Below are positions 9,014 through 16,900 of a stretch of DNA of 64,000 nucleotides, piece after piece. The position numbers were made by a program, and so were the translations under genes. Under the pieces are notes generated by a model. That model was not told the DNA's origin and did no database searches. It saw only the letters and a list, made by a program, of their open reading frames with translations. Within the stretch, counting starts at the first letter, position 1, and every line of letters begins with the position of its first letter. This DNA is from Homoserinimonas sp044769865 (GTDB lineage Bacteria > Actinomycetota > Actinomycetes > Actinomycetales > Microbacteriaceae): assembly GCF_044769865.1 (NCBI RefSeq), contig NZ_JBIZWA010000002.1, forward strand, positions 620,001-684,000, read 5' to 3'.

Positions 9014-9634
9014 TCAGCGCCGCGCGGGGACGCGCCCCGAGGCGAAGCGGTTCAGCGCCCCGGCCCTCGCGAGTCCGCGGACGGCGAGCCAGGAGAGCAC
9101 GCCGGCGAGGATGGCGCCCGAGATGATCGCAGAGATCGTGTAGACGGTCGCGAACAGCGGTGCCGCGCCCGGGTACCAGAGCGTGAGGTCGGTGATCGCC
9201 ATTGCGAGGCCGGCTCCCATGCCCGCGAGGATGGCACCGCTCAGTCGCCAGTTCATGTAGACGAAGAGCGCGAAGATGAGCTCGGCGCCGAGCCCCTGCA
9301 CGAAACCGGAGACGAGCGTGAGCGCGCCCCACTGGTTGCCCACGAGGGCCGAGACGGTCGCCGCGATCATCTCGCCGTAGATCGCCGCGCCGGGCTTGCG
9401 CACGACGAGCGCCGTGAGCACGCCCGCGAACAACCATCCGCCTCCGAAGAGCGCCTGGAGGCCGGGCAGAAATCCGACGAGCCCGCTGAGGGGCTCGTGG
9501 GCAACGTTCCAGGCCAGGAAGATGAGACCGGACGCGACGCCGATCACGCTCGCGACGACGATGTCGACAACCCTCCAGCGAAGGCTCGGCTTCGCCTTGG
9601 CGGACGCGACGACAGGTGCAGTTGTAGTGTTCAT
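9014..9634 (-). CDS. ykoE: Thiamine-precursor ECF transporter substrate-binding component (YkoE)
   Basis: A 206-residue integral membrane protein with five to six hydrophobic helices. The YkoE hallmark FLPGLQALFGGGWLFAGVL lies near residues 58-76, followed by KPGAAIYGEMIAA and FVQGLGAELIFALF. It is the membrane component that captures thiamine or its pyrimidine precursor HMP. A strong GGGAGGG ribosome site precedes the ATG. It is the first gene after the TPP riboswitch, so thiamine pyrophosphate should repress it. Confidence 0.92.
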   Translation of the reverse strand: MNTTTAPVVASAKAKPSLRWRVVDIVVASVIGVASGLIFLAWNVAHEPLSGLVGFLPGLQALFGGGWLFAGVLTALVVRKPGAAIYGEMIAATVSALVGNQWGALTLVSGFVQGLGAELIFALFVYMNWRLSGAILAGMGAGLAMAITDLTLWYPGAAPLFATVYTISAIISGAILAGVLSWLAVRGLARAGALNRFASGRVPARR

Positions 9635-9639
9635 AGTTC

Positions 9640-9725
9640 CCTCCCTGCGCTGGCATTATCCAGATCAGGTTCGACGGTCGAAGCTTGGAGTAGCTTCCTC
9701 TCAGCCCGGCTCACCGGACTCCCGT
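9640..9725 (-). promoter_or_regulatory. TPP (THI-box) riboswitch
   Basis: Read on the minus strand, the leader starts with GGGAGTCCGGTGAGCCGG and continues GCTGAGAGG. After a variable P3 hairpin (GAAGCTACTCCAAGCTTC) come GACC, GTCGAACCTGATCTGGATAA and TGCCAGCGCAGGGA. The CUGAGA core, the ACCUGAUCUGGAUAAUGCCAGCG block and the closing 5'/3' GGGA strands are the conserved thi-box. It ends next to the ykoE ribosome site, which suggests control of translation initiation, or of a linked terminator. Confidence 0.97.
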
Positions 9726-9776
9726 GTGTGTATGTGTGGCCCCATCATAGCGTGGGGGCCGAACGCGTTTTCAGCG

Positions 9777-10799
9777 TCAGCTGACGCGCACGACCATCTT
9801 GCCGATGTTGGCCCCGTGCATCATGTCGAGGAACGCCGCGGGGGTGTTCTCGATCCCCTCGACGACGGTCTCGTCGTAGATGAGCTCACCCGAGCGCACC
9901 CAGGGCGTGACCTCCGCCGCAAACTCCTTGAAGTGCTCGTTGTAGCGGTTCACAGTGAAGCCCTGCAGGGTCAGCCCACGCTTGATGAGGTTCGCGAGGT
10001 TGCGCGGCCCGGGTGCAGGCTCGGTCGCGTTGTACTGCGAGATCATGCCGCAGATGGCGCCGCGGCCGCCGTCGCGGAAGGCCCCCAGCGCGGCCTCAAG
10101 GTGCTCGCCGCCCACATTGTCGAAGTACACGTCGATGCCGTCGGGGGCCGCCTCGCGCAGGCTCTTGCGCACGGGGCCCTCCTTGTAGTTGATCGCCGCA
10201 TCGAAGCCGTAGCGCTCCGTGAGCGTGCGCACCTTCTCCTCCGACCCAGCCGAGCCGACGACCCGCGAAGCCCCGGCAAGTCGGGCGATCTGTCCCACCG
10301 AGCTGCCGACCGCCCCGGCAGCGCCGGAGACGAAGACGATGTCACCTTCCTGCAGCCGGGCGATCTTGCGCAGGCCGACCCAGGCGGTGAAGCCGGGCAT
10401 CCCGAGCGCCCCGAGGTAGACCGACGGGATGATGCCGGGGATCTCCTCGACCCGACGGAACGCGGATGCCTCGCCCTGGGCGACATCGCGCCAGCCGAGT
10501 GAGTGCAGCACGAGGTCACCGACGGCCAGCCGCTCCGAGTTGCTCGCGACGACGCGGCCGACAGCCCCGCCCTCCATCGTCTCGCCGAGCACGTAGGGAG
10601 GCACATAGGACTTCACGTCGTCCATGCGGCCGCGCATGTAGGGGTCGACCGAGACGAACTCGTTGGCGACCCGCACCTCGCCTTCGGCGAGTTCGGGAAG
10701 GTCGACCGTGACGGTGCGGAAGGTGTCGTCAGTGGGCCAGCCGCTCGGGCGCTCGGCGAGCTGGATCTGGATGCTCTTGGAATGGTCGGGTGATGCCAC
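9777..10799 (-). CDS. NADP-dependent oxidoreductase of the CurA/leukotriene B4 dehydrogenase-like MDR group
   Basis: A 340-residue medium-chain reductase lacking the zinc ligands of alcohol dehydrogenases. Family marks are SVDPYMRGRM near residue 50, GETMEGGAVGRVV, GMPGFTAWVGL, and the cofactor loop SGAAGAVGSSVGQIARLAG. The tail FLDMMHGANIGKMVVRV is typical. These enzymes reduce the double bond of enones using NADPH. The start is a GTG at 10799 preceded by AGGAGG with a 5-base gap. An upstream reading to 10940 has no support. It stands alone between the thiamine operon and suf genes. Confidence 0.88.
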   Translation of the reverse strand: MASPDHSKSIQIQLAERPSGWPTDDTFRTVTVDLPELAEGEVRVANEFVSVDPYMRGRMDDVKSYVPPYVLGETMEGGAVGRVVASNSERLAVGDLVLHSLGWRDVAQGEASAFRRVEEIPGIIPSVYLGALGMPGFTAWVGLRKIARLQEGDIVFVSGAAGAVGSSVGQIARLAGASRVVGSAGSEEKVRTLTERYGFDAAINYKEGPVRKSLREAAPDGIDVYFDNVGGEHLEAALGAFRDGGRGAICGMISQYNATEPAPGPRNLANLIKRGLTLQGFTVNRYNEHFKEFAAEVTPWVRSGELIYDETVVEGIENTPAAFLDMMHGANIGKMVVRVS

Positions 10800-10882
10800 G
10801 ATGCCTCCTGTCGGTGGGGTCCGGCGCTGGACCCCTATCGACGCTAGCACCCAAACCGACCAGCCGGTATGAGCGCGTTTGC

Positions 10883-11329
10883 TCAGGCGCGCGCTTGCGC
10901 GATCGCATCCTCCGCCGCCACCCAGGCGAGCATGGCGCACTTGACGCGCGCGATGTACCGCGAGACTCCCCCGAGGGCGGCCGCGTCGCCGAGGAGCTCC
11001 TCGTCGGGCTGGATCTTGCCGCGCGAGCGCATGGCCGTGCGGAAACTCTCGATGCGCGCATCCAGGTCGTCCAGGGCCATGCCCTCCCCGACCATCTCAC
11101 TGAAGAGCGACGCGGAGGCCTGGGAGATGGCGCAACCGTGACCCTCCCAGTGCACGTGCGCAAGACCGTCCTCGTCGACCGCGATCTCGAGCGTGACCTC
11201 ATCGCCACAGGTCGGGTTGAGCTGGTGCGAGCTCCCGTCAGCGTTGCCGACAAGCCCGAAGCCGATCGGCTGGCGGGAGTGGTCCAGGATGATCTCCTGG
11301 TAGAGGGACTGCAGTTCTGAGGAACTCAT
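10883..11329 (-). CDS. sufU: Iron-sulfur cluster assembly protein SufU
   Basis: A 148-residue SUF-type NifU-like protein. The three conserved cysteines are in NPTCGD (about 41), GCAIS (about 66) and RVKCAML (about 129), with the aspartate of CGD as the fourth zinc ligand. In Gram-positives SufU accepts persulfide sulfur from SufS. The ATG overlaps the sufS stop by 4 bases, so the pair is translationally coupled. sufBCD are not in the window. Confidence 0.93.
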   Translation of the reverse strand: MSSSELQSLYQEIILDHSRQPIGFGLVGNADGSSHQLNPTCGDEVTLEIAVDEDGLAHVHWEGHGCAISQASASLFSEMVGEGMALDDLDARIESFRTAMRSRGKIQPDEELLGDAAALGGVSRYIARVKCAMLAWVAAEDAIAQARA

Positions 11330-12600
11330 GGGCGCACTCCGAAGAAATCACGGGAGTCGGCGATCGCCTCGATGAAGCGGTCGACCTCCTCCTCTGTCGT
11401 GTAGATATAGGTGCTCGCCCGTGTCGAGGAGGTGACGCCGAGCCGGCGATGCAGGGGCTGGGCGCAGTGATGGCCGACGCGCGCCGCGATACCCCGGTCA
11501 TCGAGGAACTGGCCGACATCGTGCGAGTGGATGCCCGCGACGTCGACACTCGCGAGGCCGACGCGCTCGGCGTCCGCCCGTGGACCGAGCATCCGCACCC
11601 CCTCGATTGCGGCGAGGCCGTCGGCGAGCCGGACGCCGAGCGTGGCCTCGTGGGCTGCGATCCTGTGCATCCCGATTGCCTCGAGGTAGTCGATCGCCGC
11701 CGCGAGGGCGATCGCCTGGGAGACGCGCTGGGTGCCGGCCTCGAAGCGCTGCGGCGCGGGGAGGTATTCGGCGCGCTCCATCGTCACGGTCGTGATCATG
11801 GAGCCACCAGTGAGGAACGGCGGCAGCGCGTTGAGCAACTCGCGGCGCCCGTAGAGCACCCCGATGCCGGTCGGCGCGAGCATCTTGTGCCCCGAGAAGG
11901 CCATGAAGTCGACGTCGAGGGATGCCACATCAACGGCCATATGGGGAACGGACTGGCACGCATCGAGCACCGTGATGGCCCCGACCTCGCGGGCGCGGGC
12001 CACGATGCGGTCCACGGGACTGATGCTGCCGAGCACGTTGGACACGTGCGTGAATGCGACGACCCGCGCGCGTTCCGTGATGGTCTCATCGAGCCTGTCG
12101 AGCATGAGCTCGCCCGCGTCGTCGACGGGGATGAAGCGCAGTGTCGCCCCGGTGCGGGCCGCGAGTTCCTGCCAGGGGATGAGGTTCGCGTGGTGCTCCT
12201 GCTCGGTCACGACGATCTCGTCTCCTGCGCGGAGGCTGACCGCGTCAGCGCCGCCGCGCGCGCTCGCGGCCGAGATGCCGTAGGCCACGAGGTTGATGGC
12301 TTCCGTCGCATTCGAGGTCCAGACGACCTCATCCTCCGCCGCACCGATGAAGCGGGCGACGGTCGCACGAGCATCCTCGAAGCGTTCGGTCGCGAGTGCG
12401 GCGAGCGTGTGGGCGCCGCGGTGCACTGCAGAATTGTGCCGCTCATAGAACTCTCGTTCGGCATCCAACACCTGCCTCGGCTTGAGCGAGGTGGCTCCGG
12501 AGTCGAGATAGGCAAGCGGATGCCCGTTGACCTCTTGCTCAAGGCTCGGGAAGTCTGCGCGGATGGCGCCGACCTCGGCGGGGGCCAGCGCGGTGTTCAT
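11326..12600 (-). CDS. sufS: Cysteine desulfurase SufS
   Basis: A 424-residue PLP-dependent class V aminotransferase of the SufS type. Landmarks are YLDSGATSLKP at the N terminus, the PLP lysine in SGHKMLAPTGIGVLYG (about residue 240) and the catalytic cysteine in RVGHHCAQPL near residue 385. It releases sulfur from cysteine as a persulfide for SufU. The ATG at 12600 gives a normal N terminus. The frame stays open upstream to 12978, but those residues look non-coding. No strong ribosome site is visible at this start. Confidence 0.92.
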   Translation of the reverse strand: MNTALAPAEVGAIRADFPSLEQEVNGHPLAYLDSGATSLKPRQVLDAEREFYERHNSAVHRGAHTLAALATERFEDARATVARFIGAAEDEVVWTSNATEAINLVAYGISAASARGGADAVSLRAGDEIVVTEQEHHANLIPWQELAARTGATLRFIPVDDAGELMLDRLDETITERARVVAFTHVSNVLGSISPVDRIVARAREVGAITVLDACQSVPHMAVDVASLDVDFMAFSGHKMLAPTGIGVLYGRRELLNALPPFLTGGSMITTVTMERAEYLPAPQRFEAGTQRVSQAIALAAAIDYLEAIGMHRIAAHEATLGVRLADGLAAIEGVRMLGPRADAERVGLASVDVAGIHSHDVGQFLDDRGIAARVGHHCAQPLHRRLGVTSSTRASTYIYTTEEEVDRFIEAIADSRDFFGVRP

Positions 12601-13105
12601 GGGTGTCGCGGGGGTGATGGTCGTCCTGCTCTCGGTCGTCCCTTCCAGCCTATGCGCACCGGGGTGTTGCCGCAGGAATCGAACAATCAGGCTCAACGAA
12701 TGCGACTCGATTCGCGACATCGTAGGCGAATCCGCCCGAAAATTCGATCTGTTATCGGAATGTGACATTCGACCGCCGAGGCGGTCGCGACTGAACGCTT
12801 CATGTCGCGAGAGCCGCGCGGCAGAAAAACTGAGCACTCCTCCATATAGCGAGTTGCGCGACCCCCGTCGATCGCCGCGAGCATAGGCGAGAAGACGGTG
12901 CCGACGAGCGGGCAAAAATGCCTCAGAACCCGCTCGAATCGCCTGGGTCCCACTGGGTACTGAGCCCTTCGCTAGCACGCTTCAGGAGACGCAGCAAGGT
13001 TCGTCCCAGCCCCGGCGAGTCGCCACCCGCACGGCCAGCGAGGGGTGGCATCCCGTCGGAGGGCGTGCGTATGGTGGGGGCCCATCACCACTTCGGGTCG
13101 GGTCT

Positions 13106-13130
13106 GTCTGCGTGTCCCTAGTCCGCAGAC
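13106..13130. promoter_or_regulatory. Inverted repeat in the ehuB leader; 564-bp divergent gap
   Basis: GTCTGCG (13106-13112) and CGCAGAC (13124-13130) form a 7-bp stem with an 11-base loop 34 bases before ehuB. A second small palindrome, TGGGGGCCCA, lies near 13074-13083. The gap 12601-13164 between divergent sufS and ehuB holds no convincing gene. It should contain both promoters, but I could not fix -35/-10 boxes. The repeat could be an operator or attenuator of the ectoine operon; this is inference. Confidence 0.4.
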
Positions 13131-13164
13131 GAGGTTCGTCCTACACGACCGAATGAGGAGCATG

Positions 13165-14067
13165 ATGAACAAGCGACGGAGCCAGAGGGCTCGTCTAGCA
13201 ATCGCCACGACGGGGGTCGCGGCACTCGCACTCACCGCCTGCAGCGGCTCGGGAGGAAACGGCGGAGCCGACTCCGACGAAGACCTCCTGACATCCCTGC
13301 AGGACTCCGGCACCATCACGGTGGCCATCGCCGATGAGCGTCCCTACTCGTGGCTTGACGGCGACGAGCCGACCGGCGCGACGATCGCAATGCACAAGGA
13401 GATCTTCGGAAACCTGGGCATCGACAACGTCGAGGTCGTACAGGTCGACTGGAACTCCCTCATCCCCGGCCTCAACGCCGGCCGCTTCGACGCCGTCAGC
13501 GCCGGAATGTCGATCCTCCCCGACCGTTGCGAGCAGGCCGCATTCAGCGACCCGGAGATCATGTACACGACCGCCCTCATGGTTCCCGAGGGCAACCCCA
13601 AGGGCCTCACCGATCTCGACTCGGTCGTTGAAGCAGGCGACGTGAACCTCGCCGTGCTCGCCGGCGGTATCGAGGCCGGCTACGCCGAGTCCCTCGGCAT
13701 CACCAACGTGCAGAGCGTTCCGGATGCGCAGTCCGGCATGGATGTTGTGGCCAACGGCCGCGCCGACGCATTCGCGATGACCGCGATCTCGCTCAACTGG
13801 ATGGTCGAGAACAACCCCGACGCTGGCGTGGAGACCACGCAGGCCTTCGTGCAGGAGATCGACGGCGTTGAGCAGGTCGGTGCCGGATCGACGGTCTTCC
13901 GCAAGGGTGACACGACGCTCCTCGACGCCTACAACGAGGAGCTCGCGAAGATCATGGACAGCGAGGAGAAGTACCTCGAGCTGGTGGGCGAGTACGGCTT
14001 CACCAAGGAGAACATGCCTCCCGCTGACCTCACGACCGAGATGCTGTGCGCGGGTGACCTGGGCTAA
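13165..14067 (+). CDS. ehuB: Ectoine/hydroxyectoine ABC transporter, substrate-binding lipoprotein EhuB
   Basis: A 300-residue periplasmic-binding-protein-like lipoprotein of family 3. The signal peptide (KRRSQRARLAIATTG, hydrophobic core) ends in the lipobox LTAC near residue 27, so it is tethered to the membrane. The mature part has GTITVAIADERPYSW and the FDAVSAGMSILPDRCEQAAFSDP segment of EhuB proteins. It precedes ehuCDA and ectABCD in one transcription unit. AGGAG at 13156-13160 best fits the ATG at 13165, though 13153 and 13162 are alternatives. Confidence 0.9.
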   Translation: MNKRRSQRARLAIATTGVAALALTACSGSGGNGGADSDEDLLTSLQDSGTITVAIADERPYSWLDGDEPTGATIAMHKEIFGNLGIDNVEVVQVDWNSLIPGLNAGRFDAVSAGMSILPDRCEQAAFSDPEIMYTTALMVPEGNPKGLTDLDSVVEAGDVNLAVLAGGIEAGYAESLGITNVQSVPDAQSGMDVVANGRADAFAMTAISLNWMVENNPDAGVETTQAFVQEIDGVEQVGAGSTVFRKGDTTLLDAYNEELAKIMDSEEKYLELVGEYGFTKENMPPADLTTEMLCAGDLG

Positions 14068-14078
14068 CACCCTCTCCC

Positions 14079-14813
14079 ATGGATAGCAATATCGAAGCGC
14101 TGGTGGCGGCGCTGCCGAGAATCCTGGATGGCGTGTGGATCACGATCCAGTTGACCCTCGGCGGCGCCGCACTGGCCATGGTCATCGCGGTGATCTTCGG
14201 GATCCTCGCGCGCAGCCCGCGGACAATCGTTCGCAGCTTCGCGCGCGCGATCATCGAGTTCTTCCGCGGCACGTCGCTCGTGGTGCAGATCTTCTGGTTC
14301 TTCTTCGTGCTGCCGCAGCTCGGCGTCGAACTCCACCCCATGACGGCCGGCATCCTCGCCCTCGGCCTCAACTACGGCGCCTATGCCGCCGAGGTCGTGC
14401 GCGGTTCGATCAATTCCGTGCCCGCCGGGCAGTGGGAGGCGACGACCGCGCTGAGCATGACGAGGGCCCAGCGGATGCGCCGGGTCATCTTTCCGCAGGC
14501 GTGGGCACTCATGATCCCGTCGCTCACGAACCTCCTCATCCACCTTCTCAAGGGCACGGCCGTCGTCGGCACGATCACGATCACCGACCTCACGTTCCGC
14601 CTGGATTCGCTCCAGCGTGACACCAACACCTTCTTCGCCTATGGACTGGGTCTCGTCATCTACTTCGTGCTCGCCTACATCCTCACGCTCATCATGAACG
14701 CGCTCGAGGTGCAGGCGAAGCACCGCCTCGGACGCGGTGAGTCGCTCAAGGAGGCCCTGAGCCTCCGCTCCCCTGATACGGGAGTCGGAACGGGAGAGGC
14801 GGCCAAGTCATGA
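14079..14813 (+). CDS. ehuC: Ectoine/hydroxyectoine ABC transporter, permease EhuC
   Basis: A 244-residue inner-membrane permease of the polar amino acid (HisMQ) type with about five hydrophobic helices. The EAA-loop that contacts the ATPase is visible as GQWEATTALSMTRAQ near residue 115, followed by VIFPQAWALMIPS. It starts 11 bases after the ehuB stop and overlaps ehuD by 4 bases. Together with EhuD it forms the channel for ectoine or hydroxyectoine import. Confidence 0.9.
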   Translation: MDSNIEALVAALPRILDGVWITIQLTLGGAALAMVIAVIFGILARSPRTIVRSFARAIIEFFRGTSLVVQIFWFFFVLPQLGVELHPMTAGILALGLNYGAYAAEVVRGSINSVPAGQWEATTALSMTRAQRMRRVIFPQAWALMIPSLTNLLIHLLKGTAVVGTITITDLTFRLDSLQRDTNTFFAYGLGLVIYFVLAYILTLIMNALEVQAKHRLGRGESLKEALSLRSPDTGVGTGEAAKS

Positions 14814-15463
14814 ACGAGTTCTGGAACTGGGACCTCGCCCTCGAGGCCCTCCCCCGGCTCTTGACGAGCTTCCTCACGGTGACACTCCTGGTCACGGTCG
14901 TGAGCACCGCGATCGCTGCCGTCCTCGGCCTCATCCTCGCGATACTCCGGATGTCGCTGCCGAAGCCGCTCGCCATGATCCTGAAGTTCGTCATTGACTT
15001 CATCCGCATGACGCCCATCGTCGTGCAGCTGATCTTCGCGTACTTCACGTTCACCTCGATCACCCCACTGACGATCGGCATCATCGTCTTCGGCATCCAC
15101 TACGCCACCTACATGGCGGAGGTCTACCGGGCCGGGATCGAATCCGTGCCGAAGGGCCAGTGGGAGGCCACCAAGGCTCTCTCCATGTCGCCCACCCGCA
15201 CGTGGGTCGCCGTGATCATTCCCCAGGCTGTGCGGGCCACGGTGCCCGCGCTCGGCAACTACGCGATCTCGATGTTCAAGGAGACGCCGTTCCTCCTCAT
15301 GATCGGCGTTGTCGAGATGGTGCAGGCCGGCCTGATCTTCGGCGGCAACAACTTCAAGTACATCGAAGCAATCACGCTCGCTGGCATCATCTTCCTGCTT
15401 GCCAGCTACCCGACATCGCTTCTTATCGGCAGATTGGAAAAGCGCCTTGCCTTCAAGCACTGA
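14810..15463 (+). CDS. ehuD: Ectoine/hydroxyectoine ABC transporter, permease EhuD
   Basis: A 217-residue permease paralogous to EhuC. Its EAA loop reads GQWEATKALSMSPTRTW near residue 118, followed by VIIPQAVRATVPALGNY. Hydrophobic helices cover most of the protein. The ATG overlaps the ehuC stop (ATGA), implying coupled translation. It lies directly before the ATPase gene. Confidence 0.9.
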   Translation: MNEFWNWDLALEALPRLLTSFLTVTLLVTVVSTAIAAVLGLILAILRMSLPKPLAMILKFVIDFIRMTPIVVQLIFAYFTFTSITPLTIGIIVFGIHYATYMAEVYRAGIESVPKGQWEATKALSMSPTRTWVAVIIPQAVRATVPALGNYAISMFKETPFLLMIGVVEMVQAGLIFGGNNFKYIEAITLAGIIFLLASYPTSLLIGRLEKRLAFKH

Positions 15464-15482
15464 CACCACCAATGGCGGGAAC

Positions 15483-16316
15483 GTGCCCGCCATCAGATTC
15501 GAAGACGTCGAGAAGCGATTCGGCGACACGGTCGTGCTCGACGGGCTCAACTTCACCGTGAACAAGGGTGACCGCGTCACGCTGATCGGCCCGTCCGGGT
15601 CGGGCAAGACGACCATCCTTCGCCTCGTCATGACCCTCGAGGAGTTGAGCGGCGGCTACATCTACATCGATGGCGAACCGCTCAGCCACGACGAGGTCGA
15701 CGGCGATCGGGTCGAACTCAAGGAGAAGCACAAGAACGAGATCCGCAAGCGGATCGGCATGGTCTTCCAGCAGTTCAACCTGTTCCCCAACATGACCGTC
15801 ATGGAGAACATCATCGAAGCCCCCGTGCACGTGCTCGGGATGTCGAAGGATGACGCCAAGGAGAAGGCGCGCGGACTCCTGCAACAGGTGGGCCTCGCCG
15901 ACAAGGAGGACGCCCACCCGCTTGAGCTCTCGGGCGGCCAGCAGCAGCGCGTCGCGATCGCGCGGGCCCTCGCCATGGACCCGGAGATCCTGCTGCTCGA
16001 CGAGGTGACCTCGGCCCTCGACCCGGAGGTTGTCGGTGACGTGCTCGGCATCCTCAAGGACGTCGCTGACACGACGGACATCACGATGCTGATCGTCACC
16101 CACGAGATGCAGTTCGCCCGCGACGTCTCGAACCGCATCCTCATGTTCGACGGCGGCCGCATCGTCGAAGAGGGCACCCCGCAGGAGTTCTTCACGAACC
16201 CGAAGGAGCAGCGCACGCGCGACTTCCTGCAGGCGGTCGTCGCCGACCCCATCACGGGGGCGCTCCCCTGGCAGCCGGGCCCCGCCACGCCGACCCGGGA
16301 TGGTGACACGCTCTGA
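15483..16316 (+). CDS. ehuA: Ectoine/hydroxyectoine ABC transporter, ATP-binding protein EhuA
   Basis: A 277-residue ABC ATPase with Walker A GPSGSGKTTI near residue 38, the Q-loop MVFQQFNLFPNMTV, signature LSGGQQQR, Walker B ILLLDEVTSALDPE and the switch histidine in IVTHEMQFARDV. It powers the EhuCD channel. The GTG at 15483 is used here; a TTG at 15447, inside the end of ehuD, has a better-spaced GGA and is an alternative. The stop overlaps the probable CTG start of ectA. Confidence 0.9.
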   Translation: MPAIRFEDVEKRFGDTVVLDGLNFTVNKGDRVTLIGPSGSGKTTILRLVMTLEELSGGYIYIDGEPLSHDEVDGDRVELKEKHKNEIRKRIGMVFQQFNLFPNMTVMENIIEAPVHVLGMSKDDAKEKARGLLQQVGLADKEDAHPLELSGGQQQRVAIARALAMDPEILLLDEVTSALDPEVVGDVLGILKDVADTTDITMLIVTHEMQFARDVSNRILMFDGGRIVEEGTPQEFFTNPKEQRTRDFLQAVVADPITGALPWQPGPATPTRDGDTL

Positions 16317-16822
16317 CTTCCCCCGAGAGTTTCATCCGGCCTCCGCGCATCGGCGACGGCGCCGCCATGTGGCGCATCGCCCGCGACTCGCAGACCCTCG
16401 ACCTGAACTCGTCATACGCCTACATCCTGTATGCACGTGACTTCGCCTCGACCTGTCGCGTTGCCGTCGTCGAGGGCGAGGTCGCCGGCTTCGTCATCGG
16501 CTACCGGCGGCCGGAGAGCCCCGAGACCGTCTTTGTCTGGCAGGTCGCCGTCGATGAGGCGTTCCGCGGGCTCGGGCTCGCCGGGCGGATGCTCGACGGC
16601 CTCGTCGAGGACGGCGTCGCCGACGGCTCCATCCGCATGCTGGAGACCACCATCACCGATGACAACGCCCCCTCGCAGAGGACCTTTGCATCCTTCGCCG
16701 AGCGCTGGGGCGGGGCATCCGTCACGGTGCGGCCGCTCTTCGAGCGCGGCCACTTTCCCGAAGAGGGCGAGCACGAGCCCGAGCCCCTCTATGAGATCGG
16801 CCCCCTCGCCGCTCAGGACTGA
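16313..16822 (+). CDS. ectA: L-2,4-diaminobutyrate acetyltransferase EctA (probable CTG start)
   Basis: A GNAT-fold acetyltransferase that makes N-gamma-acetyl-diaminobutyrate, the second step of ectoine synthesis. The first ATG (16367) would remove the conserved N-terminal strand FIRPPRIGDGAAMW, which is encoded in frame just upstream. The only start-like codon before the in-frame TGA at 16304 is CTG at 16313. It has GGTGA 6 bases upstream and overlaps the ehuA stop as CTGA. This gives 169 residues, the normal EctA size. The acetyl-CoA loop is EAFRGLGLAGRML. The product and frame are secure; the start codon is inferred. Confidence 0.88.
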   Translation: MTSPESFIRPPRIGDGAAMWRIARDSQTLDLNSSYAYILYARDFASTCRVAVVEGEVAGFVIGYRRPESPETVFVWQVAVDEAFRGLGLAGRMLDGLVEDGVADGSIRMLETTITDDNAPSQRTFASFAERWGGASVTVRPLFERGHFPEEGEHEPEPLYEIGPLAAQD

Positions 16823-16900
16823 AGACCATCACCCACCCATCGCCCTTCACGGGGCGTGGCGTGCACTCCGCACGACACCACACAGGAGGAGAACACAGAA

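Noticed and set aside
7255..9143. Long plus-strand ORFs across the thiamine transporter genes
   Set aside because: They are antisense shadows of GC-rich ykoD/ykoE with Arg/Ser/Pro-rich nonsense translations.
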